64,000 bases of DNA from Streptomyces smaragdinus (GTDB lineage: Bacteria > Actinomycetota > Actinomycetes > Streptomycetales > Streptomycetaceae). The notes under the pieces were generated by a model, which made no database searches, was not told the DNA's origin, and saw nothing but the letters and a program-made list of their open reading frames with translations. The DNA is taken from contig NZ_WEGJ01000004.1 of the NCBI RefSeq assembly GCF_009604385.1, positions 62,001 to 126,000 on the forward strand, read 5' to 3'. The position numbers and the translations under genes are program-made. This document shows, piece by piece, positions 26,081-34,852 of this stretch (position 1 is the first letter of the stretch; the number at the start of each line of letters is the position of its first letter).

Positions 26081-27081
26081 CGGTTGGCTCGCATGTTGGT
26101 GAGGGCTCCTTCGGTGTCGCGGCGCATCACGAACCGCTGGTAGGCCAGCGCGAAGACCAGGCTGATCAGGAACAGCGCGATGCTCAGCGCGCTGGCGTAG
26201 CCGACCTCGAAACGCTTGAAGCCGTACTGGAAGAGGGTGACCGCCATGGTCTCGGAGGCGTGGTCGGGGCCGCCGGCGGTCGTCACCCAGACCAGGTCGA
26301 AGAGCTGGATGGCGCCGATGACGGAGAGGAAGACGCTGATCCGGACGGTCGGGCCGAGCAGCGGCAGCGTGATGTGGCGGAAACGCTGCCAGGAGCCGGC
26401 GCCGTCGATCCGGGCGGCCTCGTGGAGTTCGGCGGGGATGTTCTGCAGTCCGGCCAGGTAGAGCATCATGTGGAAGCCGAAGTACTTCCAGGTCATGACG
26501 AGGAACAGGGTGGCCAGCACGCTGTCCTGGTCGGCGAGCCACAGCCCGCCGAGCCCGTCCAGTCCCACGGCGCCGAAGCTCTTGTCGGCGAGGCCGACAT
26601 CGGGGGCGAAGATCATGCCGAAGAGCACGCCGGTGATCACTTCGGAGAGCACGTACGGCGCGAAGAACAGCATCCGGTAGATCGCCCGCCCGCGCAGCTT
26701 CTGCGTCAGCAGCACCGCCATGGCCAGGGCGAACGGCAGCTGCAGGGCGACGGAGAAGAGGACCAGCAGCAGCCCGCGCCACAGGTCGCCGAGGAAGACC
26801 GGGTCGTCCAGCAGCCGGCTGTAGTTGCCGGTGCCGGTGAAGTCCTCGGGCGAGCCGAAGCCGCCCCAGTCGAAGAAGCTGACGTACGCGGCGTACATGA
26901 TCGGCGCCAGGACGAGCAGGCCGAACAGTACGAGCGCGGGCACCGTGAAGGCGACCGCGGTGAACCACTCACGGATACGCCGGGACGCCGGGCGCCCGCC
27001 GGCCCGGCCCCGGGAGGAGACCGGGGCCGGGGACGGCGGGGCGGGGGGCGTACCGTCGGCGACGGTCGATGTCCCCTTCAT
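26077..27081 (-). CDS. ABC sugar transporter permease (MalF-type)
   Basis: A 334-residue permease with a Pro/Ala-rich cytoplasmic N-terminus (to about residue 40), six membrane segments and the EAA loop ELHEAARIDGAGSWQRFRHITLP. Its ATG follows the stop of the binding-protein gene with no gap (TAG then ATG), so translation is coupled. It forms the heterodimeric channel with the next permease. Confidence 0.95.
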   Translation of the reverse strand: MKGTSTVADGTPPAPPSPAPVSSRGRAGGRPASRRIREWFTAVAFTVPALVLFGLLVLAPIMYAAYVSFFDWGGFGSPEDFTGTGNYSRLLDDPVFLGDLWRGLLLVLFSVALQLPFALAMAVLLTQKLRGRAIYRMLFFAPYVLSEVITGVLFGMIFAPDVGLADKSFGAVGLDGLGGLWLADQDSVLATLFLVMTWKYFGFHMMLYLAGLQNIPAELHEAARIDGAGSWQRFRHITLPLLGPTVRISVFLSVIGAIQLFDLVWVTTAGGPDHASETMAVTLFQYGFKRFEVGYASALSIALFLISLVFALAYQRFVMRRDTEGALTNMRANR

Positions 27082-28413
27082 CTACTGGCTCTTGAAGACC
27101 TGGGTGATGGACTTGGCCACGTCGGCGGGTGACTTGGAGCCGGCGATGAGCGCGCCGGTGCTGTCGTTGATCTCCTGGCCGACCGCCGGCGGGTAGTCCT
27201 GGTCGAGGTAGAGCTGGAAGCCGGTGGAGCCGTTCAGCGCGTCCGACACCTGCTTGAGGTTGGGGTCGCTGAGGGCGTCCGCGGCGGCGGTGACCACGGG
27301 GATGAGGCCGGTCTCCTTGACGAGCTTGCGGTCGAACTCCGCGGCGGCGAAGAACTTCACGAACTCCAGGGCCTCCTTCGGGGCTCCCTTGCGCAGCGCG
27401 TGGCCGCCGCCCCCGCCGAACACCTCGGTGAGCGCGCCCTTGCCGCCGTCGACCGCGGGGAACTGGAAGAACCCGAGGTCCTCGCCGATGCCCTTGCCCT
27501 GGTCGCTCTCCACGGTGGGCGCCCACTGGCCCATGAGCTCCATGGCGGCCTTGGCGTTGCCGACGGTGGCCGCCTGGCCGGTCGGGGTGGAGTACGCGGC
27601 GCCGAGGAAGCCCTTCTGGAAGGGCTTGAGGTCCACGAGCTCCTTCAGGTGCTCACCGGCCTTGACGAAGTCGTCGCCGGTGAAGTCCTTGGACTCGGCG
27701 GCCTGGCGCATCTGGTCCAGTCCGGCGATCCGCATCGCCAGATAGGACCAGTAGTACATCCCCGTCCACTTCTCCTTGCCGGCCAGGGCGATGGGGGTGA
27801 TGTCCGCGTCCTTCAGCGCCCGGACGGCGTCCAGATACGCGGCCCAGGTGGTCGGCGGGGCGTCGATACCGGCCTGCGCGAAGAGCTTCTTGTTGTACCA
27901 GAAGCCGACGGCGCCGATGTCGAACGGGACGGCGTAGGTCCTGCCGTCGAGCTCGTAGGGCTTTTTGGCCGCCGCCATCATGCCGCCGGTCACGTCGGCG
28001 GCGGACTCGGTGAGGTCCTCCACGAGGCCGGCCTCGACCTGCTGGCCGAGGACGCCGCCGCCCCAGGTGTGGAAGATGTCCGGAAGTTTTCCGGAGCTGA
28101 TCAGGGCGGTCATCTTCGTCTTGTACGCGTCGTTCTCCAGCACCACCGGCTTGATCCGCACATGGGGGTTCTGCTTCTCGAACTCCTTGGCGCGGGCCGC
28201 CCAGATGCTTTTGCCGGGATCGCCGGTGGTGATGTTCCACCATTCGACGACGGTTCTGCCGGAACTGTCCTTGCCACCGGAGTCGTCACTGCCGCAGGCG
28301 GTGAGCGCGGCCGCGCCCAGACCGGCCGCGGAGGTGGCTGCCAGGAACCCCCGGCGGGAGAGCCCGTGGCGGGCGGTGGAAGCGGATCGGGGCGTCGGCT
28401 CTAAGGATCGCAT
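27082..28413 (-). CDS. Extracellular sugar-binding lipoprotein of the ABC importer
   Basis: A 443-residue family 1 solute-binding protein. The N-terminus has a twin-arginine motif SRRGFLA and ends in a lipobox LTAC (Cys at about residue 40), so it is exported by Tat and anchored as a lipoprotein. The mature part is the two-lobed fold of maltose/xylobiose-binding proteins. The ATG has GGAAGG six bases upstream. It is the first gene of the uptake operon, and a LacI-type operator lies 22-35 bases before the ATG. Confidence 0.95.
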   Translation of the reverse strand: MRSLEPTPRSASTARHGLSRRGFLAATSAAGLGAAALTACGSDDSGGKDSSGRTVVEWWNITTGDPGKSIWAARAKEFEKQNPHVRIKPVVLENDAYKTKMTALISSGKLPDIFHTWGGGVLGQQVEAGLVEDLTESAADVTGGMMAAAKKPYELDGRTYAVPFDIGAVGFWYNKKLFAQAGIDAPPTTWAAYLDAVRALKDADITPIALAGKEKWTGMYYWSYLAMRIAGLDQMRQAAESKDFTGDDFVKAGEHLKELVDLKPFQKGFLGAAYSTPTGQAATVGNAKAAMELMGQWAPTVESDQGKGIGEDLGFFQFPAVDGGKGALTEVFGGGGGHALRKGAPKEALEFVKFFAAAEFDRKLVKETGLIPVVTAAADALSDPNLKQVSDALNGSTGFQLYLDQDYPPAVGQEINDSTGALIAGSKSPADVAKSITQVFKSQ

Positions 28414-28434
28414 CGCACACCTTCCGGAAAGGTT

Positions 28435-28448
28435 CCGAAAACTCTCGG
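28435..28448. promoter_or_regulatory. LacI-type operator candidate before the sugar-uptake operon
   Basis: CCGAAAACTCTCGG has matching ends (CCGA/TCGG) around a degenerate centre and resembles the CGAAA-TTTCG operators of BxlR/XlnR-type regulators. A related sequence occurs upstream of the regulator gene at 29708-29719. Confidence 0.5.
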
Positions 28449-28464
28449 TCGATGCGCACGGAAA

Positions 28465-28499
28465 TTACGGGCGTGACACGCCGGTGTCAACGCCCGTAA
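28465..28499. repeat. Long inverted repeat between the LacI gene and the uptake operon
   Basis: TTACGGGCG (28465-28473) and CGCCCGTAA (28491-28499) form the outer arms; TGACAC (28474-28479) and GTGTCA (28484-28489) the inner arms, separated by four bases. Only one base (28490) is unpaired in a 15-bp stem. On the minus strand TTT follows the stem. It is either the terminator of the LacI gene or a second operator; both are possible. Confidence 0.65.
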
Positions 28500-28533
28500 C
28501 GGAAAACGCTGTTGGGTTGTGACCCGGGACAGC

Positions 28534-29577
28534 TCAGCCGCGGGGGCCCGTACTCGAACGGACGACCAGTTCGGTGGCCAGTTCCACGCGCGCGGAGGCC
28601 GGTTCGATCCCCTGGGCCAGGCCCAGCACGGTGCGCGCCGCCAGCTTGCCCATGTCGGACAGGGGCTGGCGGACGGTGGTCAGCGGGGGCGCCGACCAGC
28701 GCACTTCGGGCAGGTCGTCGAAGCCGACGACGCTCATGTCCTCCGGTACGCGCAGCCCGCGGCGGCGCAGCGCCTCGATGGCGCCGAGGGCCATCTGGTC
28801 ACTGGAGGCGAACAGGGCGGTGGGCGGCCGCTCGAGGGCGAGCAGGTCGTTGCAGCCGGCGAAGCCGGACTCGGGGTAGAAGTCGCCCTGCACGATCAGG
28901 GTGTCGTCGACGGGCACCCCGGCGCCGTCCAGCGCCGCCCGGTAGCCGTCGAGCCGGGCGCGCGAGCACAGCAGCCGGGCGGGGCCGGCGACGAATCCGA
29001 TCCGGGTGTGCCCGAGCCCCAGCAGATGCTCGGTGGCGGCCATGCCGCCGGCCCAGTTCGTGGCGCCCACGGTGGGCGCGTCCAGGGCGAACGCGCCGGC
29101 CGGGTCGACGACCACGAGCGGCACGCCGAGCCGCCGGAGCTCCTCGTGCATGAGGGGCTCGAGCGCCGACGTCACCAGGATCACGCCGTCCGTGGCGCGG
29201 GCGCGCAGATTGGTCATCCACTGCCTCGCGGAGCCGGCGCGGTCGTGGATCGCGGAGACGACGGTGCCGACGCCGGCGGCGTGGGCGACGTCCTCGACGC
29301 CGCGGATGATCTCGACGGACCAGGGGCTGTCCAGATCGTTGAAGACCAGGTCGAGCAGCGCGGCGCGGTCGCCGGGGGCCGAGCGGCGCTGATACCCGTG
29401 CCGGCGGAGGAGGTCCTCCACCCGGGCCCGGGTGGCCGGCGAGACGTCGGAGCGGCCGTTGACGACGCGCGAGACCGTGGGCACCGAGACACCGGCCTCC
29501 CGGGCGATGTCCGTGATCGTCACCTTGGGCGCATCGCCCGCGGCCTCCCTGCCCTTGACGCCGTCCCTCGACACCAT
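28534..29577 (-). CDS. LacI-family transcriptional regulator of the sugar operon
   Basis: A 347-residue repressor. The N-terminal HTH is VTITDIAREAGVSVPTVSRVVNGRSDVSPATRARV, followed by the periplasmic-binding-protein-like effector domain ending in SVVGFDDLPEVRWSAPPLTTVRQP. The start ATG 29577 is chosen for its GGAAGGTGGG ribosome site; a more upstream ATG gives a non-conserved extension. It is transcribed in the same direction as, and directly before, the uptake genes. I infer that it senses the imported sugar and represses both itself and the operon through the two similar sites noted. Confidence 0.93.
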   Translation of the reverse strand: MVSRDGVKGREAAGDAPKVTITDIAREAGVSVPTVSRVVNGRSDVSPATRARVEDLLRRHGYQRRSAPGDRAALLDLVFNDLDSPWSVEIIRGVEDVAHAAGVGTVVSAIHDRAGSARQWMTNLRARATDGVILVTSALEPLMHEELRRLGVPLVVVDPAGAFALDAPTVGATNWAGGMAATEHLLGLGHTRIGFVAGPARLLCSRARLDGYRAALDGAGVPVDDTLIVQGDFYPESGFAGCNDLLALERPPTALFASSDQMALGAIEALRRRGLRVPEDMSVVGFDDLPEVRWSAPPLTTVRQPLSDMGKLAARTVLGLAQGIEPASARVELATELVVRSSTGPRG

Positions 29578-29707
29578 CCCACCTTCCGTCGACGAGCGGG
29601 GCTCCGGCTCCGCGAACGCTCCGGATCCCAAGGCCCGTACCCCGAGGCGGTCTTGACCGTCCGGGGCGATCAGTCCCCGAGGAGCGTCAACACTACCGGA
29701 AGCCTCC

Positions 29708-29719
29708 CGGAAACTATCG
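29708..29719. promoter_or_regulatory. Second LacI-type operator candidate, upstream of the regulator gene
   Basis: CGGAAACTATCG matches the site before the uptake operon at most positions (the 17-base windows agree at 13). It is 131 bases upstream of the regulator's start, so it would fit autoregulation, or control of the divergent oxidoreductase. Confidence 0.4.
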
Positions 29720-29735
29720 AGCGATCTTGCCCGGG

Positions 29736-29750
29736 GAAGAAATTTTCTTC
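29736..29750. promoter_or_regulatory. AT-rich 15-bp palindrome upstream of the Old Yellow Enzyme gene
   Basis: GAAGAAA and TTTCTTC are perfect inverted copies around one central T, 85 bases before the oxidoreductase start and in the shared divergent region with the LacI gene. It is probably a regulator-binding site; which protein binds is unknown. Confidence 0.5.
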
Positions 29751-29834
29751 ACGACGCCGTTATAAGGCTCACACAAATAGCGCGCGTGTGCAATCATTAA
29801 TCCGTACCGGCAACGCGTTCACCAGGAGCCCGCG

Positions 29835-30929
29835 ATGACGTCCCTCTTCACCCCGTACACCCTGCGGTCGCTGACCGTCCCCAACCGGATCTGGATGGCA
29901 CCGATGTGCCAGTACAGCGCCGTCCCCGAGGGCGCGGCGGCCGGGGTGCCGACGGACTGGCATCTGGCGCATCTCGGCGCGCGGGCGGCGGGCGGGACCG
30001 GACTGATCCTCACCGAGGCGACCGCGATCAGCCCCGAGGGCCGGATCAGCCCGTACGACCTGGGCATCTGGAACAACACCCAGACCGAGGCGTTCCGCCG
30101 GATCACCGCGCTGCTGAAGTCCCAGCACACCGTGCCCGGCATCCAGCTCGCGCACGCCGGACGCAAGGCGTCGACCGAGCGCACCTGGGCCGGCGGCGGC
30201 CCCCTCGCGCCGGACGAGCCGTACGGCTGGACGCCGCTGGGCCCGAGCCCGCTGGCGTTCGGCGAAGCGCACACGGCGCCCGAGGAGCTCACCGTGGCGC
30301 AGATCGACGCGATCGTACGGGAGTTCGCCGACGCGGCGCGGCGCGCGCTCGCGGCCGGCTTCGAGGTGGCCGAGGTGCACGGCGCCCACGGCTATCTGAT
30401 CCACCAGTTCCTCTCCCCCGCCAGCAACCACCGCACCGACGGCTACGGGGGCACGTTCGAGGGCCGCACCCGGTTCGCGCTCGAGGTGACCGACGCCGTC
30501 CGCGCCGTCTGGCCCGACGAACTCCCGCTGTTCTTCCGGGTGTCCGCCACCGACTGGATCGGGGCGGACGACGACCGCGAGGGCTGGACGGCGGACGACA
30601 CCGTCCGGCTGGCCAAGGAGCTCCAGGCCCGCGGCGTCGACCTGCTGGACGTCTCCACCGGCGGGAACGTCACGGGCGTACGGATCGAGTCGGGCCCCGG
30701 CTACCAGGTCCCCTTCGCCGCCCGGGTCCGCGCCGAGTCGGGCCTGCCCACCGCCGCCGTCGGCCTGATCACCGAGCCCGCCCAGGCCCAGGAGATCCTC
30801 GCCGCCGGCCGGGCGGACGCCGTCCTCCTGGGCCGTGAGCTGCTGCGCGACCCGTACTGGGCGCAGCGCGCCGCCCGCGAGCTCGGCGCCGAGGCGCACC
30901 GCCCGCACCAGTACCACCGGGCGGCCTGA
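29835..30929 (+). CDS. NADH:flavin oxidoreductase, Old Yellow Enzyme family (YqjM-like)
   Basis: A 364-residue FMN-dependent TIM-barrel ene-reductase. MAPMCQYSA (Cys at about residue 25) is the YqjM-subclass cysteine that tunes the flavin, and VAEVHGAHGYLIHQFLSPASNHRTDGYGG supplies substrate-binding His residues and the signature loop. These enzymes reduce activated C=C bonds with NADPH. The ATG has AGGAG six bases upstream. It stands alone, divergent from the LacI gene and convergent with the TPR gene. Confidence 0.96.
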   Translation: MTSLFTPYTLRSLTVPNRIWMAPMCQYSAVPEGAAAGVPTDWHLAHLGARAAGGTGLILTEATAISPEGRISPYDLGIWNNTQTEAFRRITALLKSQHTVPGIQLAHAGRKASTERTWAGGGPLAPDEPYGWTPLGPSPLAFGEAHTAPEELTVAQIDAIVREFADAARRALAAGFEVAEVHGAHGYLIHQFLSPASNHRTDGYGGTFEGRTRFALEVTDAVRAVWPDELPLFFRVSATDWIGADDDREGWTADDTVRLAKELQARGVDLLDVSTGGNVTGVRIESGPGYQVPFAARVRAESGLPTAAVGLITEPAQAQEILAAGRADAVLLGRELLRDPYWAQRAARELGAEAHRPHQYHRAA

Positions 30930-30944
30930 CACCCCGCCGGAGGT

Positions 30945-30963
30945 CCGCCCCGCTCAGGGGCGG
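30945..30963. terminator. Bidirectional terminator hairpin
   Basis: CCGCCCC (30945-30951) and GGGGCGG (30957-30963) form a seven-base stem with a five-base loop between the convergent oxidoreductase and TPR genes; it includes the stop codon of the latter. Confidence 0.55.
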
Positions 30964-32132
30964 GCCGACGGCGCGGGGCCGAGAGTCGTGGTGCCGGGCG
31001 AGGCGCGGTGGCCCAGGCCCGTACGGTACGTCTCCAGCGCGGCCTCGGTCCGGCCCGCACGCCGCAGCAGGTCCCCCAGCAGCCGGCACAGGTCCGCCAG
31101 GTCACCGGCCGCGCCCGCCGTCTCCAGCAGGGCCAGCGCGTTGACGTAGTGCTCCTCCGCGCGGTCGTCGTCCCCGGCGGCCTCGGCGATCAGCCCCAGC
31201 AGCCGGTGGGCGCCGGCGGCGTGCACCGTACCGAACCCGGGGCGGGCGGGGTCGAGGAGAAGCTGCAGCAGCTGGGCCGCCTCGGACGTGCTGCCCCGCC
31301 GGCGCAGCACGTCCGCCAGCTCCACCTCCACCTGCGCGGTGAACAGCACGGCCCGCTTGGCGAGAAGCATGTCGCGGGCCGTACGCAACTCGTGCTCGGC
31401 CGACTCCAGTTCGCCGCGCTGGGCCAGCACATAGCCGCGCATCCAGTGGCAGTGGGCCAGCTCGGTGCGGATCTGCAGCCGCTCGAACAGCTCGGTCGCC
31501 CTGGCCAGCGACGCGTCCGCCTCCGCGGTACGGCCCTCGGCGAGGAACGTCCGGGCCACAGAACGGTGCATCGACGCCACCGCCGCCGGGTCGTCGACCC
31601 GCGGCTCCAGGGCCAGCGCCTGCTCCGCTGCCTGCGCGGCGCGGGCGTGGGCGCCCATGTCCATGTACGGGGGGATGGCCGCCGTACACAGGATGAGCAC
31701 GGCGGTGGGGTCGGCCGCGCCGGTGGCGGCCAGGCGCTGCAGCTCGGCCTCGATGAGATAGCAGGAGTAGCGCAGTTCGCCGGAGAGCAGATGGGCCACC
31801 GCCCGGCCGCGCACCGCCCGCGCCCGCTGCGCCGGCTCGTCACCGGCGATCAGCCGCTCCGCGGCCTCGAAGTGGTCGCGGGCCTTCTCCAGCTCCCCGT
31901 TCTCCAGCCCGCAGTGGCCGAGGCCCAGCAGCGCCTGCGCCTCCTCCCGCACCAGCCCCCGGGCGCGGGCCTCGCCGAGCAGCACACCGTACTGCCCGGC
32001 CGCCACCCGCGGGTCCCCGGTGGCCAGCGCCCGGCGGGCGGCGTCGAACCGGGCGCGCAGCCCGGCCGCGGCGTCCCCGGCGACGGTCCGCTGTATACGG
32101 CGCCCGGTGTCGGACTGCTCGTCGGCCTGCAT
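30954..32132 (-). CDS. TPR-repeat protein of unknown function
   Basis: A 392-residue, almost all-helical protein with repeated TPR-like units (for example EEAQALLGLGHCGLENGELEKA and AELFERLQIRTELAHCHWMRG). No DNA-binding, catalytic or membrane segment is seen. Such proteins are usually scaffolds or partners of regulators; Streptomyces has many paralogues, often beside XRE regulators, but none is adjacent here. The start ATG 32132 is preceded by GGAGGGGAG at ten bases; the much longer frame upstream is a low-complexity artefact. Confidence 0.75.
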   Translation of the reverse strand: MQADEQSDTGRRIQRTVAGDAAAGLRARFDAARRALATGDPRVAAGQYGVLLGEARARGLVREEAQALLGLGHCGLENGELEKARDHFEAAERLIAGDEPAQRARAVRGRAVAHLLSGELRYSCYLIEAELQRLAATGAADPTAVLILCTAAIPPYMDMGAHARAAQAAEQALALEPRVDDPAAVASMHRSVARTFLAEGRTAEADASLARATELFERLQIRTELAHCHWMRGYVLAQRGELESAEHELRTARDMLLAKRAVLFTAQVEVELADVLRRRGSTSEAAQLLQLLLDPARPGFGTVHAAGAHRLLGLIAEAAGDDDRAEEHYVNALALLETAGAAGDLADLCRLLGDLLRRAGRTEAALETYRTGLGHRASPGTTTLGPAPSARP

Positions 32133-32301
32133 GTCGGATCGGCTCCCCTCCGGCGCCGGGTCGGGGGACGCAGCGTCCCACGACGTCGACACGCCCACCC
32201 GACAACCCCGGTTTTCCTGCGTTGTCACCTGATTCAGCGATCTGCTTACCACGCAGGGGGCCCGCACCGCCAGAGCGGGAGGTCCGACGCCCGCCGCCGG
32301 C

Positions 32302-33906
32302 TCAGCGGCCCGGCGACGTACGGCGGCGCTGCGGGGCTCCGGAGGTCTTGCGGGCGGAGGACTGCGCCGTCTTGCGCGCGGGGTTCTGCCCGGTCTTGCC
32401 CGCCGGGTTGCGGTCGGTCTTCTTCCGCCCGGCGGCCTGCGCGGTCTTCTGCCCGGAGCCGGCGGTCTTCCCGCCGCCCCCGCCCGTCCGCTTCGCGGGC
32501 GCCGCGCCCGTCCCGGCCGCCGCCGGCCGCCGGCGGGAGCGGGACGCCGGACGGGCCTTCGGCCGGGCGGCGGGCTGCTGCGGCACCTCGATGACGACGG
32601 CCGTGCCGGACGGCTCACGGGCGCCGGTCAGCCGGGCCAGCTCCTCGTCCGTGGACTTCACCTGCAGCGCCCGGGGCCGGATGCCGGCGTCCGCCATCAG
32701 CTTGCCGACCTCGCGCTTCTCCTCGGGCAGGACGAGGGTCACCACGCTGCCGGACTCGCCGGCGCGCGCGGTGCGGCCGCCGCGGTGCAGATAGTCCTTG
32801 TGGTCCATCGGCGGATCGACGTTCACGACCAGGTCGAGGTCGTCGATGTGGATGCCGCGGGCGGCGACGTTGGTGGCGACGAGCGCGCTGACCTGGCCGG
32901 TCTTGAACTGGTCCAGGGTCCGGTTGCGCTGCGGCTGGGACCGGCCGCCGTGCAGTCCGGACGCCCGTACGCCGCTGGCCAGCAGCCGCTTGGTGAACCG
33001 GTCCACGGCCCGCTTGGTGTGCAGGAAGAGGATCACCCGGCCGTCGCGGGCCGCGATCCGGGTGGCCACCGCCCGCTTCTCCGTCGCGTCGGCCACGTAC
33101 AGCACGTGGTGCTCCATGGTCGTCACGGCACCGGCCGACGGGTCCACGGAGTGCGCGACCGGGTCGGTGAGGAACTGGGTGACCAGCCGGTCGACGTTAC
33201 GGTCCAGTGTCGCGGAGAACAGCAGCCGCTGGCCGTCCGGGCGCACCTGCTTCAGCAGCCGGGTGACCTGCGGCAGGAAGCCCATGTCGGCCATCTGGTC
33301 GGCCTCGTCCAGCACCGTGACGCCGACCTGGGCGAGGTCGCAGTCGCCGCGCTCGATGAGGTCCGCCAGCCGGCCGGGCGTGGCCACCAGCACCTCCGCG
33401 CCGCGCCGGAGCGCCGCGGCCTGCCGGGTGATCGACATACCGCCCACCACGGTGGCCAGCCGCAGGCTCACGGACTGCGCGTACGGGGTGAGGGCGTCGG
33501 TGACCTGCTGGGCGAGCTCGCGCGTGGGCACCAGCACCAGCGCCAGCGGCGCCCTGGGCTCGGCCCGCTGTCCGGCGAGGCGGGCCAGGACGGCGAGGCC
33601 GAACGCCAGCGTCTTGCCGGAGCCGGTACGGCCCCGGCCCAGCACGTCGCGGCCGGCGAGGGCGTTGGGCAGGGTGGCGGCCTGGATCGGGAAGGGCTCG
33701 GTGACGCCCTGCTCGCCGAGGGTGGCGAGGAGTCCGCCGGGCAGCTCGAGGTCCGCGAACGCGGCGACGGGAGGCAGCGCGGGCACCCGCGGCTCGGGGA
33801 CGGCGAAGTCCCCGCCGGTCGCGGGGGCCGGCCGCTTGGCCGCGGCGGTCCGCTTCCCGGTCGTGGGGCGTCGGGGCGCGCGCCGGCGGCGCGGGGTTTC
33901 GGTCAT
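32302..33906 (-). CDS. DEAD-box ATP-dependent RNA helicase with a basic C-terminal tail
   Basis: A 534-residue RNA helicase. Motifs in order: Q-motif region (FPIQAATLPNALAGRD), motif I GRTGSGKT, Ia PTRELAQQ, Ib TPGR, II DEAD, III SAT, V ARGIHIDDLD, VI HRGGRTARAG. The two RecA-like domains span about residues 55-415. The C-terminal ~90 residues are a Lys/Arg-rich, repetitive tail (units like GRKKTD, ARKTAQ) likely to bind RNA and often seen in cold-response helicases of high-GC bacteria. The ATG lies after a long (about 240-base) leader region without other genes, which would suit post-transcriptional control. Confidence 0.96.
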   Translation of the reverse strand: MTETPRRRRAPRRPTTGKRTAAAKRPAPATGGDFAVPEPRVPALPPVAAFADLELPGGLLATLGEQGVTEPFPIQAATLPNALAGRDVLGRGRTGSGKTLAFGLAVLARLAGQRAEPRAPLALVLVPTRELAQQVTDALTPYAQSVSLRLATVVGGMSITRQAAALRRGAEVLVATPGRLADLIERGDCDLAQVGVTVLDEADQMADMGFLPQVTRLLKQVRPDGQRLLFSATLDRNVDRLVTQFLTDPVAHSVDPSAGAVTTMEHHVLYVADATEKRAVATRIAARDGRVILFLHTKRAVDRFTKRLLASGVRASGLHGGRSQPQRNRTLDQFKTGQVSALVATNVAARGIHIDDLDLVVNVDPPMDHKDYLHRGGRTARAGESGSVVTLVLPEEKREVGKLMADAGIRPRALQVKSTDEELARLTGAREPSGTAVVIEVPQQPAARPKARPASRSRRRPAAAGTGAAPAKRTGGGGGKTAGSGQKTAQAAGRKKTDRNPAGKTGQNPARKTAQSSARKTSGAPQRRRTSPGR

Positions 33907-34098
33907 GGTGCTGGGTGCCTTCCTTGGCCCTGGTGGAGAGCACAAGCGAAGGCCGGGAAGCCGGGCCCCGGATACGGGCCCGCTCATGCTGTGGGGAGGC
34001 GAGACCCATATCCGCGTCGACACGGCATAGACGCTGCCTGATCACATTGTAGGCGGTGCTCCCGCGACCCCGGGGCCGCAGGTCCCGCGCGCACACGG

Positions 34099-34134
34099 GC
34101 GCCGCCGCCGGCACGGAGCTGCCGGCGGCGGCGC
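34099..34134. terminator. Perfect 15-bp hairpin terminator
   Basis: GCGCCGCCGCCGGCA (34099-34113) pairs with TGCCGGCGGCGGCGC (34120-34134) around a six-base loop. It lies 17 bases downstream of the stop of the small secreted protein gene (minus strand). The rest of the gap 33907-34150 holds the helicase leader; I see no gene in it. Confidence 0.75.
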
Positions 34135-34150
34135 GGGCCCTGCGGGGGGC

Positions 34151-34639
34151 TCAGTGGAAGGTGAGCGAGGCGGAGCCGGCGGGGGCCGATATCGAGCCCG
34201 GGCACAGGAAGCTGCCGCCGCTCTTGCGCGCGGTGAACGCCTGGTTCGTGTACGCGCGGGTGGTGCCGCTGCGGGTCCAGCCGGCGTTCGTGGCCCGGTA
34301 GCTGCACGAGAGGAAGCTCTGGCGCACCGTGATGTCGATGAGGTCGGACGTCGCGGTGCCGGCCGCGTCGTCGAAAACCAGCGTCGGGCTGTTGTTGAGG
34401 GTGGCACTGGCACCGCCCGTACAACTGACGCTGCTGTTGACGGAGGCCGCGGCGATCGTCAGGGTGGCCGGCGGGTCCGCGGTGGCGGTGGCGTTCGTCC
34501 AGCTGCAGGTGCTGCCCGCGGCCGTGATCGAGCCGTCGACCAGCAGCGCCTGGGCACCGGCACTCGCCGCGGTGGACGCGCCGGCGGTGACCGCGACGAC
34601 CAGGGCCGTGACGCAGGACAGTTTGGTGGTGAGCCTCAT
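34151..34639 (-). CDS. Small secreted protein of unknown function
   Basis: A 162-residue protein I do not recognise. Residues 1-28 are a Sec signal peptide (positive start MRLTTK, hydrophobic core, cleavage near ASAGA). The mature part is rich in Ser, Thr, Ala and Gly with three or four Cys, compatible with a disulfide-bonded beta-rich fold. ATG has AAGGAG four bases upstream. Monocistronic, with a strong terminator. It resembles the many small cysteine-containing exported proteins of Streptomyces. Confidence 0.85.
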   Translation of the reverse strand: MRLTTKLSCVTALVVAVTAGASTAASAGAQALLVDGSITAAGSTCSWTNATATADPPATLTIAAASVNSSVSCTGGASATLNNSPTLVFDDAAGTATSDLIDITVRQSFLSCSYRATNAGWTRSGTTRAYTNQAFTARKSGGSFLCPGSISAPAGSASLTFH

Positions 34640-34852
34640 GTCACTCCTTCATGCCGCTCTTGTGGGGGCAGAGCCGTACCCGGGTCCGCTGTGGGTGGTG
34701 CGGACCGGGCCTGTCATGGACCATCCCACGAACGAGACTTACTGTCAGGTACGCGTCAAGAAATTGGCCGGATGCGGTCCCCTCGGATCCGTGGACGGAC
34801 GGGCCGTGCGCGGGGAGTCGCGTACGACCGTCGCGCCACGGCCCGGACATCC

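Noticed and set aside
25199..26968. A 589-codon extension of the second permease.
   Set aside because: Codons before ATG 26080 are in the wrong frame across the first permease, which has its own complete match.
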